From positions 930,001 to 994,000 of the forward strand of contig NZ_CP080095.1 of the NCBI RefSeq assembly GCF_019428685.1: a stretch of 64,000 nucleotides of DNA. Reading direction: 5' to 3'. A model generated the notes under the pieces. It saw only the letters and a list, made by a program, of their open reading frames with translations, was not told the origin of the DNA and made no database searches. Shown here piece by piece: positions 8,878-17,758 of this stretch; position 1 is the first letter of the stretch; each line of letters starts with the position of its first letter. The translations under genes and the position numbers were made by a program. The stretch comes from Paraburkholderia edwinii. GTDB taxonomy: Bacteria; Pseudomonadota; Gammaproteobacteria; Burkholderiales; Burkholderiaceae.

Positions 8878-8900
8878 TATGTGGTTGATCTATTCACATA
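8878..8900. promoter_or_regulatory. Candidate operator for the IclR-type regulator
   Basis: TATGTG (8878-8883) and CACATA (8895-8900) form a perfect inverted repeat with an 11-bp spacer, directly abutting the -35 hexamer of the promoter at 8901-8930. Position and symmetry suit a regulator site controlling the galactonate cluster. The assignment to the adjacent IclR protein is inference. Confidence 0.5.
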
Positions 8901-8930
8901 TTGGTGTATCTTGGAAAAGCGCCCTACAAT
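8901..8930 (+). promoter_or_regulatory. Predicted sigma-70 promoter of the iclR-dgoK-dgoA operon
   Basis: TTGGTG and TACAAT are separated by 18 bp. Transcription would start near 8937, leaving an untranslated leader of about 260 nt before the regulator gene. I see no convincing reading frame in that leader. Confidence 0.5.
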
Positions 8931-9194
8931 CCGTTCCAACCAGCCGGTCCACCCGGCGAAAACACATCGTCGGCGCCACCGCAGCATAAGCGCGACGAAA
9001 CGCAAAACGAATCGGAGACAACCCGCTATGGCCTCGTTCCTGTTCTGCCGGCAGCCGGCGCGCATCAGTCGCGCCGCGCCCGTTTGACGTTCCACTCGAC
9101 GTTCCGCCCGACGTAGCGCAATTCAGTCCCGTCTACGTCCCGCTTGACGTCGTGCGTCACGTTCCCTGATACCCCCAACGTTTGCCTGATCGCC

Positions 9195-10130
9195 ATGAAT
9201 AAAGCGATGACCAATCACGCCGGGTCCGAGTCCGACGCGGTGAGACAACCCGTAGTACGCCCGTCGAACGGCACGGCGCTCCCGCCCGCCGACCGCGACA
9301 CGATCGCGCTGCCGAGCACGCTGCTCGATATCACGCCACAACAGGCCGGCACGCAGACGCTGTTGCGCGGCCTCGCGATTCTCGAAGCGGCCGCAGCGGG
9401 CGTGCGCGATCTGCGCACGTTCGGCGCCGCGCTCGGCACGACGCGCAGCACGACGCACCGGCTCGTCAGCAGCCTCGTCCAGGCGCGCTATCTGCGCCAG
9501 GTGCAGGGCGGCTATCTGCTCGGCCCGAAGCTGATCGAACTCGGCACGATCGCGCTCGAGCAGATGCCGCTCACGACCGTCGCGCGTCCGCATCTGGCCG
9601 CGCTCGCCGAAGAAACGCACGACACGATTCACCTCGGCGTGCGCGACGGCGACGACGTGCTCTATATCGACAAGATTCCCGGCACGCGCGGGCTTGAGAT
9701 GCGTTCGCGCGTCGGCCACCGGATGCCGCTCGCGTCGACCGGTATCGGCAAGGCGATGATGCTCGACCTCACGCCCGAGCAATGGCAGAAGCTGTTCGAC
9801 GCATCGCGCCGCGCGCTCGCCGGCGTGAGCTTCAAGCCCGACAACCGTCCCGATCTGCAGACCTTCATGCAGCGCATGACGAACTACTCCGGCGGCGGCT
9901 TCACCTTCGATCTCGAAGAAAACGAAGCGTCGATCCGCTGCGTCGCGGCGCCGGTGCGCGACGCGTCCGGTTCGATCGTCGCGGCGTTGTCGGTGGCGAG
10001 CACGCTGCCGTATATGTCGCTCGAGCGCATGGATGAACTGATTCCGGTCGTGCAGCGCGAAGCGCGCGCGATCTCGGAAGAACTCGGCTGGCGTGCGCCG
10101 CAACCGGCAACCCGCAGGATCAAGCGATGA
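9195..10130 (+). CDS. IclR-family transcriptional regulator of the galactonate/sugar-acid cluster
   Basis: 311 residues from the ATG at 9195; another ATG lies at 9210 and the open frame reaches 9144, so the exact start is uncertain. After a disordered stretch of about 50 residues comes a winged helix-turn-helix: TLLRGLAILEAAAAGVRDLR, then TRSTTHRLVSSLVQARYLRQ, then GGYLLGPKLIELG. The C-terminal IclR effector domain follows, with HLGVRDGDDVLYIDKI, RVGHRMPLASTGIGKAMM and DLEENEASIRCVAAPVRDASG. The gene ends with ATGA overlapping dgoK, so regulator and kinase are co-translated. It most likely senses KDGal or galactonate (inference from neighbours). Confidence 0.88.
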   Translation: MNKAMTNHAGSESDAVRQPVVRPSNGTALPPADRDTIALPSTLLDITPQQAGTQTLLRGLAILEAAAAGVRDLRTFGAALGTTRSTTHRLVSSLVQARYLRQVQGGYLLGPKLIELGTIALEQMPLTTVARPHLAALAEETHDTIHLGVRDGDDVLYIDKIPGTRGLEMRSRVGHRMPLASTGIGKAMMLDLTPEQWQKLFDASRRALAGVSFKPDNRPDLQTFMQRMTNYSGGGFTFDLEENEASIRCVAAPVRDASGSIVAALSVASTLPYMSLERMDELIPVVQREARAISEELGWRAPQPATRRIKR

Positions 10131-11332
10131 CAGCACTGGGTTCACCGCCCTCCATGCGGCCTTCGATGCCGCGCGCGGCTGCGGATAAGTCCGCAGCCGC
10201 GACTCGCGACGCACAGAAGCGTCGCAGCGCAGCGGCCGGCGCCGACGATGCCGCCGGCGGCGAGTCGGGCGCCATCGCCAACCACAAAGCGGCACTGATC
10301 GCGCTCGACTGGGGCACGACCGCGCTGCGCGCCTATCTGTTCGATGCGGCGGGTCAGTTGCTCGAAACGCGCGCGTCGACGGCCGGCATCATGAACTTGC
10401 CGCGCGCCGCGAACGAAGGCGGCTTCGATGCGGCCTTCGACTCCGTGTGCGGCAGCTGGCTCGAACAGGCGCCGCATCTGTCGGTGATGGCAGCCGGCAT
10501 GGTCGGCAGCGCGCAGGGCTGGAAAGAGGCGCCGTACGTCGACACGCCGGCGAGCCCCGATGCGATCGTGCGCGGTCTCGCGCGCGTCCAGACCGCGAGC
10601 GGCGTCGCGCTCCATATCGTGCCCGGTGTGCTCGAGCGCGGCGAACTGCCGAACGTGATGCGTGGCGAAGAGACGCAGATTTTCGGCGCGCTTGCCGGTG
10701 ACACGGTAACCGTCGCGAACCAGCCGGCAGCGGGAGCAAAGGCAGAAGCGAACGCAGCAAGTGCGGCAAACGAAGATGAAAGCGCGCTGATCGGCTTGCC
10801 CGGCACGCACGCGAAGTGGGTGATCGTGCGCGGCACGCACATCGAGCGCTTCTATACGTTTATGACGGGCGAAGTGTTTGCCGCGCTGTCCGAGCACACG
10901 ATTCTCGGCCGCACCATGACGACGCCCGATCGTCCCGATACGGCGGCGTTTCTGCGCGGCATCAGCGTCGCGCGCAATCACGGCCACGCGGGCATGCTCG
11001 CGACGATTTTCAGCACGCGCACGCTCGGCTTGACCGCGCAGCTATCGCGCGAAGAGCAGCCCGACTATCTGTCGGGGCTTCTGATCGGCCACGAACTGAA
11101 CGGACTCGAAGCGGTGCTCGAGCGTCAGCAGTCGACGCTTGCCGGCCGCACGCTGCGCCTGATCGGCAACGAGGCGCTGTGCGAACGGTATCGGCTCGCG
11201 CTCACGCAATACGGCTGCCAGTCGGCCGAACTCGTTAAACATGCAACCGAACGGGGCCTGTGGCGCATTGCCGTGCAGGCAGGCCTCGTAACACCCGCCG
11301 CCGGTGCTGCGCCTGCGTCGCGCAACGGCTAA
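10127..11332 (+). CDS. dgoK: 2-dehydro-3-deoxygalactonokinase
   Basis: 401 residues. Phosphorylates 2-dehydro-3-deoxygalactonate (KDGal) to KDPGal in the De Ley-Doudoroff pathway. The kinase fold starts near residue 55 with LIALDWGTTALRAYLFD. Other family motifs: MAAGMVGSAQGWKEAPYVDTP, GEETQIFGAL, LPGTHAKWV, FMTGEVFAAL and IGNEALCERY. The family is usually about 290-340 residues. The excess comes from an Ala/Ser/Lys-rich N-terminal extension (1-53) and an Ala-rich insert (about 193-219) between GDTVTVANQ and ESALIGLPG. Starts in an ATGA overlap with the regulator gene. Confidence 0.92.
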   Translation: MTALGSPPSMRPSMPRAAADKSAAATRDAQKRRSAAAGADDAAGGESGAIANHKAALIALDWGTTALRAYLFDAAGQLLETRASTAGIMNLPRAANEGGFDAAFDSVCGSWLEQAPHLSVMAAGMVGSAQGWKEAPYVDTPASPDAIVRGLARVQTASGVALHIVPGVLERGELPNVMRGEETQIFGALAGDTVTVANQPAAGAKAEANAASAANEDESALIGLPGTHAKWVIVRGTHIERFYTFMTGEVFAALSEHTILGRTMTTPDRPDTAAFLRGISVARNHGHAGMLATIFSTRTLGLTAQLSREEQPDYLSGLLIGHELNGLEAVLERQQSTLAGRTLRLIGNEALCERYRLALTQYGCQSAELVKHATERGLWRIAVQAGLVTPAAGAAPASRNG

Positions 11333-11415
11333 CGCCCGAGCGAAGCGCATGCGAACCACGCGGACCGCAACGCAATGGGCCCACGCACCGGCAGGGGAAC
11401 AGACAAGGAACCGAC

Positions 11416-12096
11416 ATGCAAGCTGAACTGAATCTGCCCGGACCCTACCAGCCGCACGCGGGCTTGATGTCCGCCTTCGAAGCGTGTCCGCTGATCGCGA
11501 TCCTGCGCGGCGTGACACCGGCCGATGCGGCCGATCACGGCCGCGCGCTCTATGAGGCGGGCTTTCGCATCGTCGAGGTGCCGCTTAATTCGCCGCAGCC
11601 GTTTGACAGCATCGCGGCGATTCGCCAGGCGCTGCCGCCCGACGCGATCGTCGGCGCGGGCACGGTGCTGCGGGCCGAGTTCGTCCATCAGGTGAAGCAG
11701 GCGGGCGGCGAACTGATCGTGATGCCGCATGCGGACCCCGAAGTGGTGATCGCCGCAAAGGCGCATGCGATGGCCTGTTCGCCCGGCGTCGCCACGCCGA
11801 CCGAAGCGTTTATCGCGCTCAAGAACGGCGCCGACGTGCTGAAGATGTTCCCGGCCGAACAACTGGGCTGCCAGGTCGTGAAGGCGTGGCGCGCGGTGAT
11901 CGCGGCCCAGGTGCCGCTCGTGCCGGTCGGCGGGATCACGCCCGACAACATGGGTCCGTTTCTGACCGCGGGCGCGAACGGTTTCGGTCTCGGCTCCGCG
12001 CTCTTCAAGCCGGGCCAGAGCGCCGCGATTACCGCGTCGCATGCGAAGGCGTTTATCAACGGGCTGCGCATTGCGCGCGCGGGTGCGAAGAAATGA
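11416..12096 (+). CDS. dgoA: 2-dehydro-3-deoxy-6-phosphogalactonate aldolase
   Basis: 226 residues, ATG at 11416. Cleaves KDPGal to pyruvate and glyceraldehyde-3-phosphate. A class I KDPG/KDPGal aldolase: CPLIAILRGVTP, GFRIVEVPLNSP, VGAGTVLRAEFV, GVATPTEAFIAL, DVLKMFPAEQLG (Schiff-base Lys in the LKxFPA motif) and PVGGITPDNM. The ILRGVTPADA and EVPLNSP signatures favour DgoA over the Entner-Doudoroff Eda. It overlaps the following SDR gene by four bases (ATGA). Confidence 0.93.
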   Translation: MQAELNLPGPYQPHAGLMSAFEACPLIAILRGVTPADAADHGRALYEAGFRIVEVPLNSPQPFDSIAAIRQALPPDAIVGAGTVLRAEFVHQVKQAGGELIVMPHADPEVVIAAKAHAMACSPGVATPTEAFIALKNGADVLKMFPAEQLGCQVVKAWRAVIAAQVPLVPVGGITPDNMGPFLTAGANGFGLGSALFKPGQSAAITASHAKAFINGLRIARAGAKK

Positions 12097-13019
12097 ATCG
12101 CCTTGCCAGCAAGGTCGCATTGATCACGGGCGCCGGCCGCGGCATCGGCGCCGCGATCGCGCACGCGTTCGCGCGCGAAGGCGCGGCGGTCGTGCTTGCC
12201 GAACTCGATATCGAAACGGCGCAGCAGACGGCGCGAGAGATTGAAGCGGCGGTAGCTGCCGGGAACTCCGTCGCGAACGGTAACGCGAGCGGCGGCGCAA
12301 GCGCTACGAACGGCGGTAGAAGCGGTGCGAACAGCACAGGCGGAGCAAGTAGCACAAGCGGCACGAGCAGCGCAAGCAGTGTGAGCAGCGCAAACAGCAC
12401 AAGTGCCGCACGCGTGCTCGCAGTCCGCACCGACGTCACGCAGTCCGCATCCGTGCAGCACGCCGTCGACGAAGCGCAGCGCGCCTTCGGCCCGCTCGAC
12501 GTGCTCGTCAACAATGCGGGCATCAACGTGTTCTGCGATCCGCTGACGATGACCGACGACGACTGGCGCCGCTGCTTCGCGGTCGACCTCGACGGCGTCT
12601 GGAACGGTTGCCGCGCGGCGTTGCCGGGCATGGTCGAACGCGGCCGCGGCAGCATCGTCAATATCGCGTCGACGCACTCGTTCAAGATCATTCCGGGCTG
12701 CTTCCCGTATCCGGTCGCCAAGCACGGCGTGATCGGTCTGACCCGCGCGCTCGGCATCGAATACGCGCCGCGCAATGTGCGCGTCAATGCGATCGCGCCC
12801 GGCTATATCGAAACGCAGTTGACGCGCGAATGGTGGGACAACCAGCCGGACCCCGCTGCCGCGCAGCAGGCGACGCTCGATTTGCAGCCGATGAAGCGCA
12901 TCGGCCGACCGGAAGAAGTGGCGATGACGGCGGTGTTTCTCGCTTCCGACGAAGCGCCGTTTATCAACGCGAGCTGTATCACCGTCGATGGCGGGCGCTC
13001 GGCGCTTTATCACGATTGA
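12093..13019 (+). CDS. Short-chain dehydrogenase/reductase with a 52-residue low-complexity insert
   Basis: 308 residues. A classical SDR: TGAGRGIG (13-20) binds NAD(P), then NNAG, the catalytic Ser in NIASTHSF and YPVAK (YxxxK), and a C-terminal GGRSALYHD. Probably a sugar or sugar-acid dehydrogenase in the galactose/arabinose cluster; substrate not readable. Residues about 54-105 are a Gly/Ala/Ser/Asn/Thr run lying between the second Rossmann helix and the strand leading to TDVTQSA, a place where related enzymes have a short loop. The insert is in frame and removing it gives the usual size of about 256. Overlaps dgoA by four bases. Confidence 0.85.
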   Translation: MNRLASKVALITGAGRGIGAAIAHAFAREGAAVVLAELDIETAQQTAREIEAAVAAGNSVANGNASGGASATNGGRSGANSTGGASSTSGTSSASSVSSANSTSAARVLAVRTDVTQSASVQHAVDEAQRAFGPLDVLVNNAGINVFCDPLTMTDDDWRRCFAVDLDGVWNGCRAALPGMVERGRGSIVNIASTHSFKIIPGCFPYPVAKHGVIGLTRALGIEYAPRNVRVNAIAPGYIETQLTREWWDNQPDPAAAQQATLDLQPMKRIGRPEEVAMTAVFLASDEAPFINASCITVDGGRSALYHD

Positions 13020-13020
13020 C

Positions 13021-13105
13021 GGGCAATAAGAGCGACGAACGCAACAAGCGCAACAAGAGCAACGAACGCAACATCGAACACAACAAGAGCAATAACGGCA
13101 AGAGT
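13021..13105. repeat. Imperfect short tandem repeats (AACAAGAGC/AACGAACGC type)
   Basis: Intergenic between the SDR gene and the transporter binding protein. Units such as gcaacaagcg, caacaagagc, aacgaacgca and caacaagagc recur with a roughly 9-12 base period. There is no plausible reading frame. The composition (A/C/G, almost no T) resembles the low-complexity insert inside the preceding gene. Confidence 0.6.
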
Positions 13106-13224
13106 ACCGTCCACGCCAACCCGTGGCGAGCAAAGTGAACCGGTTGACGCGCTGGCCGCGTGTGTCAGTCCCGGTACAAGAAGACGCGGCCGATAACCTT
13201 CTCGTTACTAGTCAGGAGACAAGC

Positions 13225-14226
13225 ATGAAACGCAGAATATTCCTCACGCTCGCGGCGGCAGCGACGACGGCGGTGCTCGTCAACGCGCCGGTTGCGCAGG
13301 CGGCCGACCAGGTCAAGATCGGCTTCCTCGTGAAGCAGCCGGAAGAACCGTGGTTCCAGGATGAGTGGAAGTTCGCCGAGATCGCCGCGAAGCAAAAGGG
13401 CTTCACGCTCGTGAAGATCGGCGCGCCGTCGGGCGAGAAGGTGATGAGCGCGATCGATAACCTCGCCGCGCAAAAGGCGCAGGGCTTCGTGATCTGCACG
13501 CCGGACGTCAAGCTCGGACCGGGCATCGTGGCGAAGGCGAAGGCCGACGGCCTGAAGATGATGACGGTCGACGACCGCCTCGTCGACGGTTCGGGCAAGC
13601 CGATCGAGTCGGTGCCGCATATGGGCATCTCGGCTTACAACATCGGCAAGCAGGTCGGCGAAGGCATCGCCGCCGAAATCAAGAAGCGCGGCTGGGACAT
13701 GAAGGACGTCGGCGCAATCGACGTGACCTACGAGCAGCTGCCGACCGCGCACGACCGTACGGCCGGCGCAACCGACGCGCTCATCGCCGCGGGCTTCCCG
13801 AAGGCGAACATCATCGCCGCGCCGCAAGCGAAGACAGACACGGAAAACGCCTTCAACGCAGCGAACATCGCGCTCACGAAGAACCCGCAATTCAAGCACT
13901 GGGTGGCCTACGGCCTCAACGACGAAGCGGTGCTCGGCGCAGTGCGCGCTGCCGAAGGCCGCGGCTTCAAAGCCGACAACATGATCGGCATCGGTATCGG
14001 CGGTTCGGATTCGGCACTGAACGAGTTCAAGAAGCCGCAGCCGACGGGCTTCTACGGCACCGTGATCATCAGCCCGAAGCGTCACGGCGAGGAAACCTCG
14101 GACCTGATGTACGCATGGATTACGCAAGGCAAGGAACCGCCGCTGCTGACGCTGACGACGGGCATGCTCGCCACGCGCGACAACGTGGCGGAAGTGCGTA
14201 AGGAGATGGGTCTCGCGTCGAAGTAA
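13225..14226 (+). CDS. araF: Sugar ABC transporter periplasmic binding protein (arabinose/galactose type, AraF-like)
   Basis: 333 residues from the ATG at 13225, with AGGAGA 5 nt upstream; the frame is open further upstream but a signal peptide fits this start. Signal peptide about 1-25 (LTLAAAATTAVLVNAPVAQAAD). The mature protein is a periplasmic-binding-protein family 4 sugar binder: VKIGFLVKQPEEPWFQDEWK, FVICTPDVKLGPGIVAKAK, MTVDDRLVDGSGKP and HWVAYGLNDEAVLGAVRAAE match L-arabinose-binding AraF. With AraG and AraH it forms an importer; galactose or fucose may also be carried. Confidence 0.88.
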   Translation: MKRRIFLTLAAAATTAVLVNAPVAQAADQVKIGFLVKQPEEPWFQDEWKFAEIAAKQKGFTLVKIGAPSGEKVMSAIDNLAAQKAQGFVICTPDVKLGPGIVAKAKADGLKMMTVDDRLVDGSGKPIESVPHMGISAYNIGKQVGEGIAAEIKKRGWDMKDVGAIDVTYEQLPTAHDRTAGATDALIAAGFPKANIIAAPQAKTDTENAFNAANIALTKNPQFKHWVAYGLNDEAVLGAVRAAEGRGFKADNMIGIGIGGSDSALNEFKKPQPTGFYGTVIISPKRHGEETSDLMYAWITQGKEPPLLTLTTGMLATRDNVAEVRKEMGLASK

Positions 14227-14336
14227 CGAGCCTTTCGTTACAGGAGACGTGACGTAGCACGAAGTAACGGCAAAGCGCGTGGACGCCTGTGACGTCCGCG
14301 CGTTTTGTGCAAACACCAGTGGCAACAGGAGGCGAA

Positions 14337-15860
14337 GTGTCAGCGACGCTGCGTTTTGACAATATCGGCAAGGTGTTCCCAGGCGTACGCGCGCTCGACG
14401 GCATTACGTTCGACGTGCATGCGGGCCAGGTGCACGGCCTGATGGGCGAGAACGGCGCGGGGAAATCGACCCTGCTCAAGATCCTCGGCGGCGAATATCA
14501 GCCGGACTCGGGGCATGTATTGATCGACGGCAAAGAGGTGCATTTCGGCAGCGCCGGCGCGTCGATCGCGGCCGGCATCGCGGTGATTCACCAGGAATTG
14601 CAGTACGTGCCCGATCTGACGGTCGCGGAAAACCTGATGCTCGGCCGCTTGCCCAATGCGCTCGGCTGGGTCAACAAGCGCTATGCGAAGCGCTATGTGC
14701 GCGAGCAGCTCGCGGCGATGGGCGTCGATCTCAATCCCGATGCGAAGCTGCGCAAGCTGTCGATCGCGCAGCGGCAGATGGTCGAAATCTGCAAGGCGCT
14801 GATGCGCAATGCGCGCGTGATCGCGCTCGACGAGCCGACCAGCTCGCTGTCGCATCGCGAAACCGAAGTGCTGTTCAAGCTCGTGCGCGATCTGCGCGCC
14901 GACAACCGCGCGCTGATCTATATCTCGCACCGCATGGACGAGATCTATCAGTTGTGCGACGCCTGCACGATTTTCCGCGACGGCCGCAAGGTTGCCTCGC
15001 ACGAGACGCTTGAAGGCGTGAGCCGCGACACGATCGTCAGCGAAATGGTGGGCCGCGAAATTTCGGATATCTATAACTACACGCCGCGCGCGCTCGGCGA
15101 AGTGCGCTTTTCGGCCAAGGCGATCGAAGGCGGACCGCTCACGGAACCGGCGAGCTTCGAAGTGCGGCGCGGCGAGATCGTCGGCTTCTTCGGGCTGGTT
15201 GGCGCCGGCCGCAGCGAACTGATGCACCTGGTGTACGGCGACGATCCGAAAAAGGGCGGACAACTGACGCTCGACGGCAAGCCGATCAAGGTGAAAAGCG
15301 CGGGCGACGCGATCCGCCAGGGCATCGTGCTGTGCCCCGAAGACCGCAAGGAAGAGGGCATCGTTGCGATCGCATCGGTGGCCGAGAACATCAATATCAG
15401 CTGCCGGCGCCACTATCTGCGCGCGGGCATTTTTCTCGATCGCAAGAAGGAAGCGGAAACCGCCGACCGCTTTATCAAGCTTCTGAAGATCAAGACGCCG
15501 AGCCGCCGCCAGAAAATCCGCTTTCTGTCGGGCGGCAACCAGCAGAAAGCGATTCTGTCGCGCTGGCTGGCCGAACCGGATCTGAAGGTCGTGATTCTCG
15601 ACGAGCCGACGCGCGGGATCGACGTCGGCGCGAAGCACGAGATTTACAACGTGATTTACCAACTCGCGGAGCGCGGCTGCGCGATCGTGATGATTTCGTC
15701 GGAATTGCCGGAAGTGCTCGGCGTTTCCGATCGCATCGTCGTGATGCGGCAAGGCCGTATTTCCGGCGAACTGGCGCGAGGAGCGGCGACCGAGCAATCG
15801 GTGCTGAACCTTGCATTGCCGAAGAGTTCGACAGTATCCGAGACCGCACAGGCGGCCTGA
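14337..15860 (+). CDS. araG: Sugar ABC transporter ATP-binding protein (AraG-like)
   Basis: 507 residues from the GTG at 14337 (AGGAGG 4 nt upstream); the open frame begins at 14289 without a better start. Two ABC domains, as in all CUT2 importers. N-terminal: Walker [25 protein letters not shown] (signature), [11 protein letters not shown] (Walker B). C-terminal: [10 protein letters not shown] (degenerate Walker A), [27 protein letters not shown]. It powers uptake with AraF and AraH. AraG of E. coli is 504 residues. Confidence 0.94.
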   Translation: MSATLRFDNIGKVFPGVRALDGITFDVHAGQVHGLMGENGAGKSTLLKILGGEYQPDSGHVLIDGKEVHFGSAGASIAAGIAVIHQELQYVPDLTVAENLMLGRLPNALGWVNKRYAKRYVREQLAAMGVDLNPDAKLRKLSIAQRQMVEICKALMRNARVIALDEPTSSLSHRETEVLFKLVRDLRADNRALIYISHRMDEIYQLCDACTIFRDGRKVASHETLEGVSRDTIVSEMVGREISDIYNYTPRALGEVRFSAKAIEGGPLTEPASFEVRRGEIVGFFGLVGAGRSELMHLVYGDDPKKGGQLTLDGKPIKVKSAGDAIRQGIVLCPEDRKEEGIVAIASVAENINISCRRHYLRAGIFLDRKKEAETADRFIKLLKIKTPSRRQKIRFLSGGNQQKAILSRWLAEPDLKVVILDEPTRGIDVGAKHEIYNVIYQLAERGCAIVMISSELPEVLGVSDRIVVMRQGRISGELARGAATEQSVLNLALPKSSTVSETAQAA

Positions 15861-15878
15861 AGTCTGAGGAGCAACGAC

Positions 15879-16898
15879 ATGCAACAAGCTCAAGAAAACC
15901 TCGCGCAACAGGCGGCGAAAAGCGCCGCCGAAGCGCTGATTCCGCAGGCGAACGATCGCCAGAAATGGTGGCAGCAGATCACCGAGTACAGCCTGATCGT
16001 AATCTTCGTCGTGATGTTCATCACGATGTCGCTGACGGTCGAACACTTCTTCTCGATCGAGAATATGCTCGGCCTCGCGCTGTCGATTTCGCAGATCGGC
16101 ATGGTCGCGTGCACGATGATGTTCTGTCTCGCGTCGCGCGATTTCGATCTGTCCGTGGGCTCGACGGTGGCGTTTGCCGGCGTGCTCTGCGCGATGGTGC
16201 TCAATGCGACCGGCAACACGTTTATCGCGATCGTGGCCGCGGTGTTCGCGGGCGCCGTGATCGGCTTCGTGAACGGCGCCGTGATCGCGTACCTGCGCAT
16301 CAACGCGCTGATCACGACGCTCGCAACGATGGAAATCGTGCGCGGTCTCGGCTTTATCGCGTCGCACGGGCAGGCGGTCGGCGTGTCGTCGGAGACGTTT
16401 ATCGCGCTCGGCGGCCTGTCGTTCTTCGGTGTGTCGCTGCCGATCTGGGTCACGCTGATCTGCTTTATCGTGTTCGGCGTGATGCTCAATCAGACCGTGT
16501 ACGGCCGCAATACGCTGGCGATCGGCGGCAATCCGGAAGCATCGCGTCTGGCCGGTATCAATGTCGAGCGCACGCGCGTGTATATCTTCCTGATCCAGGG
16601 CGCGGTGACGGCCCTGGCCGGTGTGATCCTTGCGTCGCGCATTACGTCGGGCCAGCCGAATGCAGCAGAAGGCTTCGAACTCAATGTGATCTCGGCGTGC
16701 GTGCTTGGCGGCGTATCGCTGCTCGGCGGCCGCGCGACGATCTCGGGTGTGGTGATCGGCGTGCTGATCATGGGCACGGTCGAGAACGTGATGAACCTGC
16801 TCAATATCGATGCGTTCTATCAGTACCTCGTGCGCGGCGCGATCCTGCTCGCCGCGGTGCTGCTCGACCAGTTGAAGAACCGCGGTTCGCGCGATTGA
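15879..16898 (+). CDS. araH: Sugar ABC transporter permease (AraH-like)
   Basis: 339 residues. A polar N-terminus of about 30 residues, then 9-10 hydrophobic membrane segments starting at YSLIVIFVVMFITMS. CUT2 permease signatures: ASRDFDLSVGSTVAFAGVL, GFVNGAVIAYLRINALITTLATM, GNPEASRLAGINVERTRVYIF and GGVSLLGGRATISG (EAA-like coupling loop). It lies 18 bp after araG with GGAG (15866-15869) 9 nt before the ATG, so the three transporter genes form one operon. Confidence 0.94.
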   Translation: MQQAQENLAQQAAKSAAEALIPQANDRQKWWQQITEYSLIVIFVVMFITMSLTVEHFFSIENMLGLALSISQIGMVACTMMFCLASRDFDLSVGSTVAFAGVLCAMVLNATGNTFIAIVAAVFAGAVIGFVNGAVIAYLRINALITTLATMEIVRGLGFIASHGQAVGVSSETFIALGGLSFFGVSLPIWVTLICFIVFGVMLNQTVYGRNTLAIGGNPEASRLAGINVERTRVYIFLIQGAVTALAGVILASRITSGQPNAAEGFELNVISACVLGGVSLLGGRATISGVVIGVLIMGTVENVMNLLNIDAFYQYLVRGAILLAAVLLDQLKNRGSRD

Positions 16899-16957
16899 TC
16901 TGTGATCGGCGCGCAACCGATACGCAACCTGTGATCGACCTTTAGGGGAAGCGAACC

Positions 16958-17758
16958 ATGTCATCTCCGGCTAACGCAAGCGCACGGCATGCCGCCGATG
17001 CCTATGCGCGCTATCCGAGCCTCACGGACCGCACGGTGCTGATCACGGGCGGCGCGACCGGCATCGGCGCGAGCTTCGTCGAGAATTTTGCCGCGCAGGG
17101 CGCGCGCGTCGCGTTCTTCGATATCGACGAAACGGCCGGCGATGCGCTGGCCGACGAACTCGGCGATTCGCGGCATAAACCGCTGTTCGCGCGCTGCGAC
17201 CTGGCCGATATCGACGCGCTGCAGAAGGCGATTGCCGACGTGCGCGCGGCGCTCGGGCCGATCGCGGTGCTCGTCAACAATGCGGCGAACGACAAGCGCC
17301 ACAAGATCGAGGACGTGACGACCGAGTCGTTCGACGCTGGTATCGCGGTGAACGTGCGGCATCAGTTCTTCGCTGCGCAAGCGGTGGTCGACGATATGAA
17401 AGCGGCCGGCGGCGGCTCGATCATCAATCTCGGCTCGATCAGCTGGATGCTGAAGACCGGCAACCTGCCGGTCTACCTGATGGCGAAGTCGGCGGTTCAA
17501 GGGCTGACGCGCGGCCTGGCGCGCGATCTCGGGCCGTTCAATATTCGCGTCAATTCGCTGGTGCCGGGCTGGGTGATGACGGAAAAACAGAAACGCCTGT
17601 GGGTCGACGACGCGGCCCGCCGCGCGATCAAGGAAGGGCAGTGCATCGACGCCGAGCTGATGCCGGACGATCTCGCGCGCATGGCGCTGTTTCTGGCCGC
17701 CGACGATAGCCGGATGATTACCGCGCAGGACATGATTGTCGACGGAGGGTGGGCATGA
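16958..17758 (+). CDS. SDR-family sugar dehydrogenase (probable galactose/arabinose 1-dehydrogenase)
   Basis: 266 residues. NAD(P)-binding ITGGATGIGASF, DIDETAGDA (Asp after the second strand suggests NAD preference), NNAANDKRHK, catalytic Ser in LGSISWM and YLMAK, and a C-terminal IVDGGWA. It is co-translated with a lactonase (ATGA overlap), so oxidation of an aldose to its lactone followed by hydrolysis is the natural reading. Galactose, arabinose or fucose are all possible substrates. Separated from araH by 59 bp with an AGGGGAA ribosome binding site. Confidence 0.85.
   Translation: MSSPANASARHAADAYARYPSLTDRTVLITGGATGIGASFVENFAAQGARVAFFDIDETAGDALADELGDSRHKPLFARCDLADIDALQKAIADVRAALGPIAVLVNNAANDKRHKIEDVTTESFDAGIAVNVRHQFFAAQAVVDDMKAAGGGSIINLGSISWMLKTGNLPVYLMAKSAVQGLTRGLARDLGPFNIRVNSLVPGWVMTEKQKRLWVDDAARRAIKEGQCIDAELMPDDLARMALFLAADDSRMITAQDMIVDGGWA

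Noticed and set aside
8818..9087. Plus-strand frame of 89 codons in the iclR leader
   Set aside because: Runs through the operator and promoter elements and gives an Arg-rich random-looking peptide.
14340..16964. Open frame of over 870 codons antisense to araG and araH
   Set aside because: Spans two well-identified transporter genes and is low in hydrophobic order and rich in Arg, His and Asp; a composition artefact.
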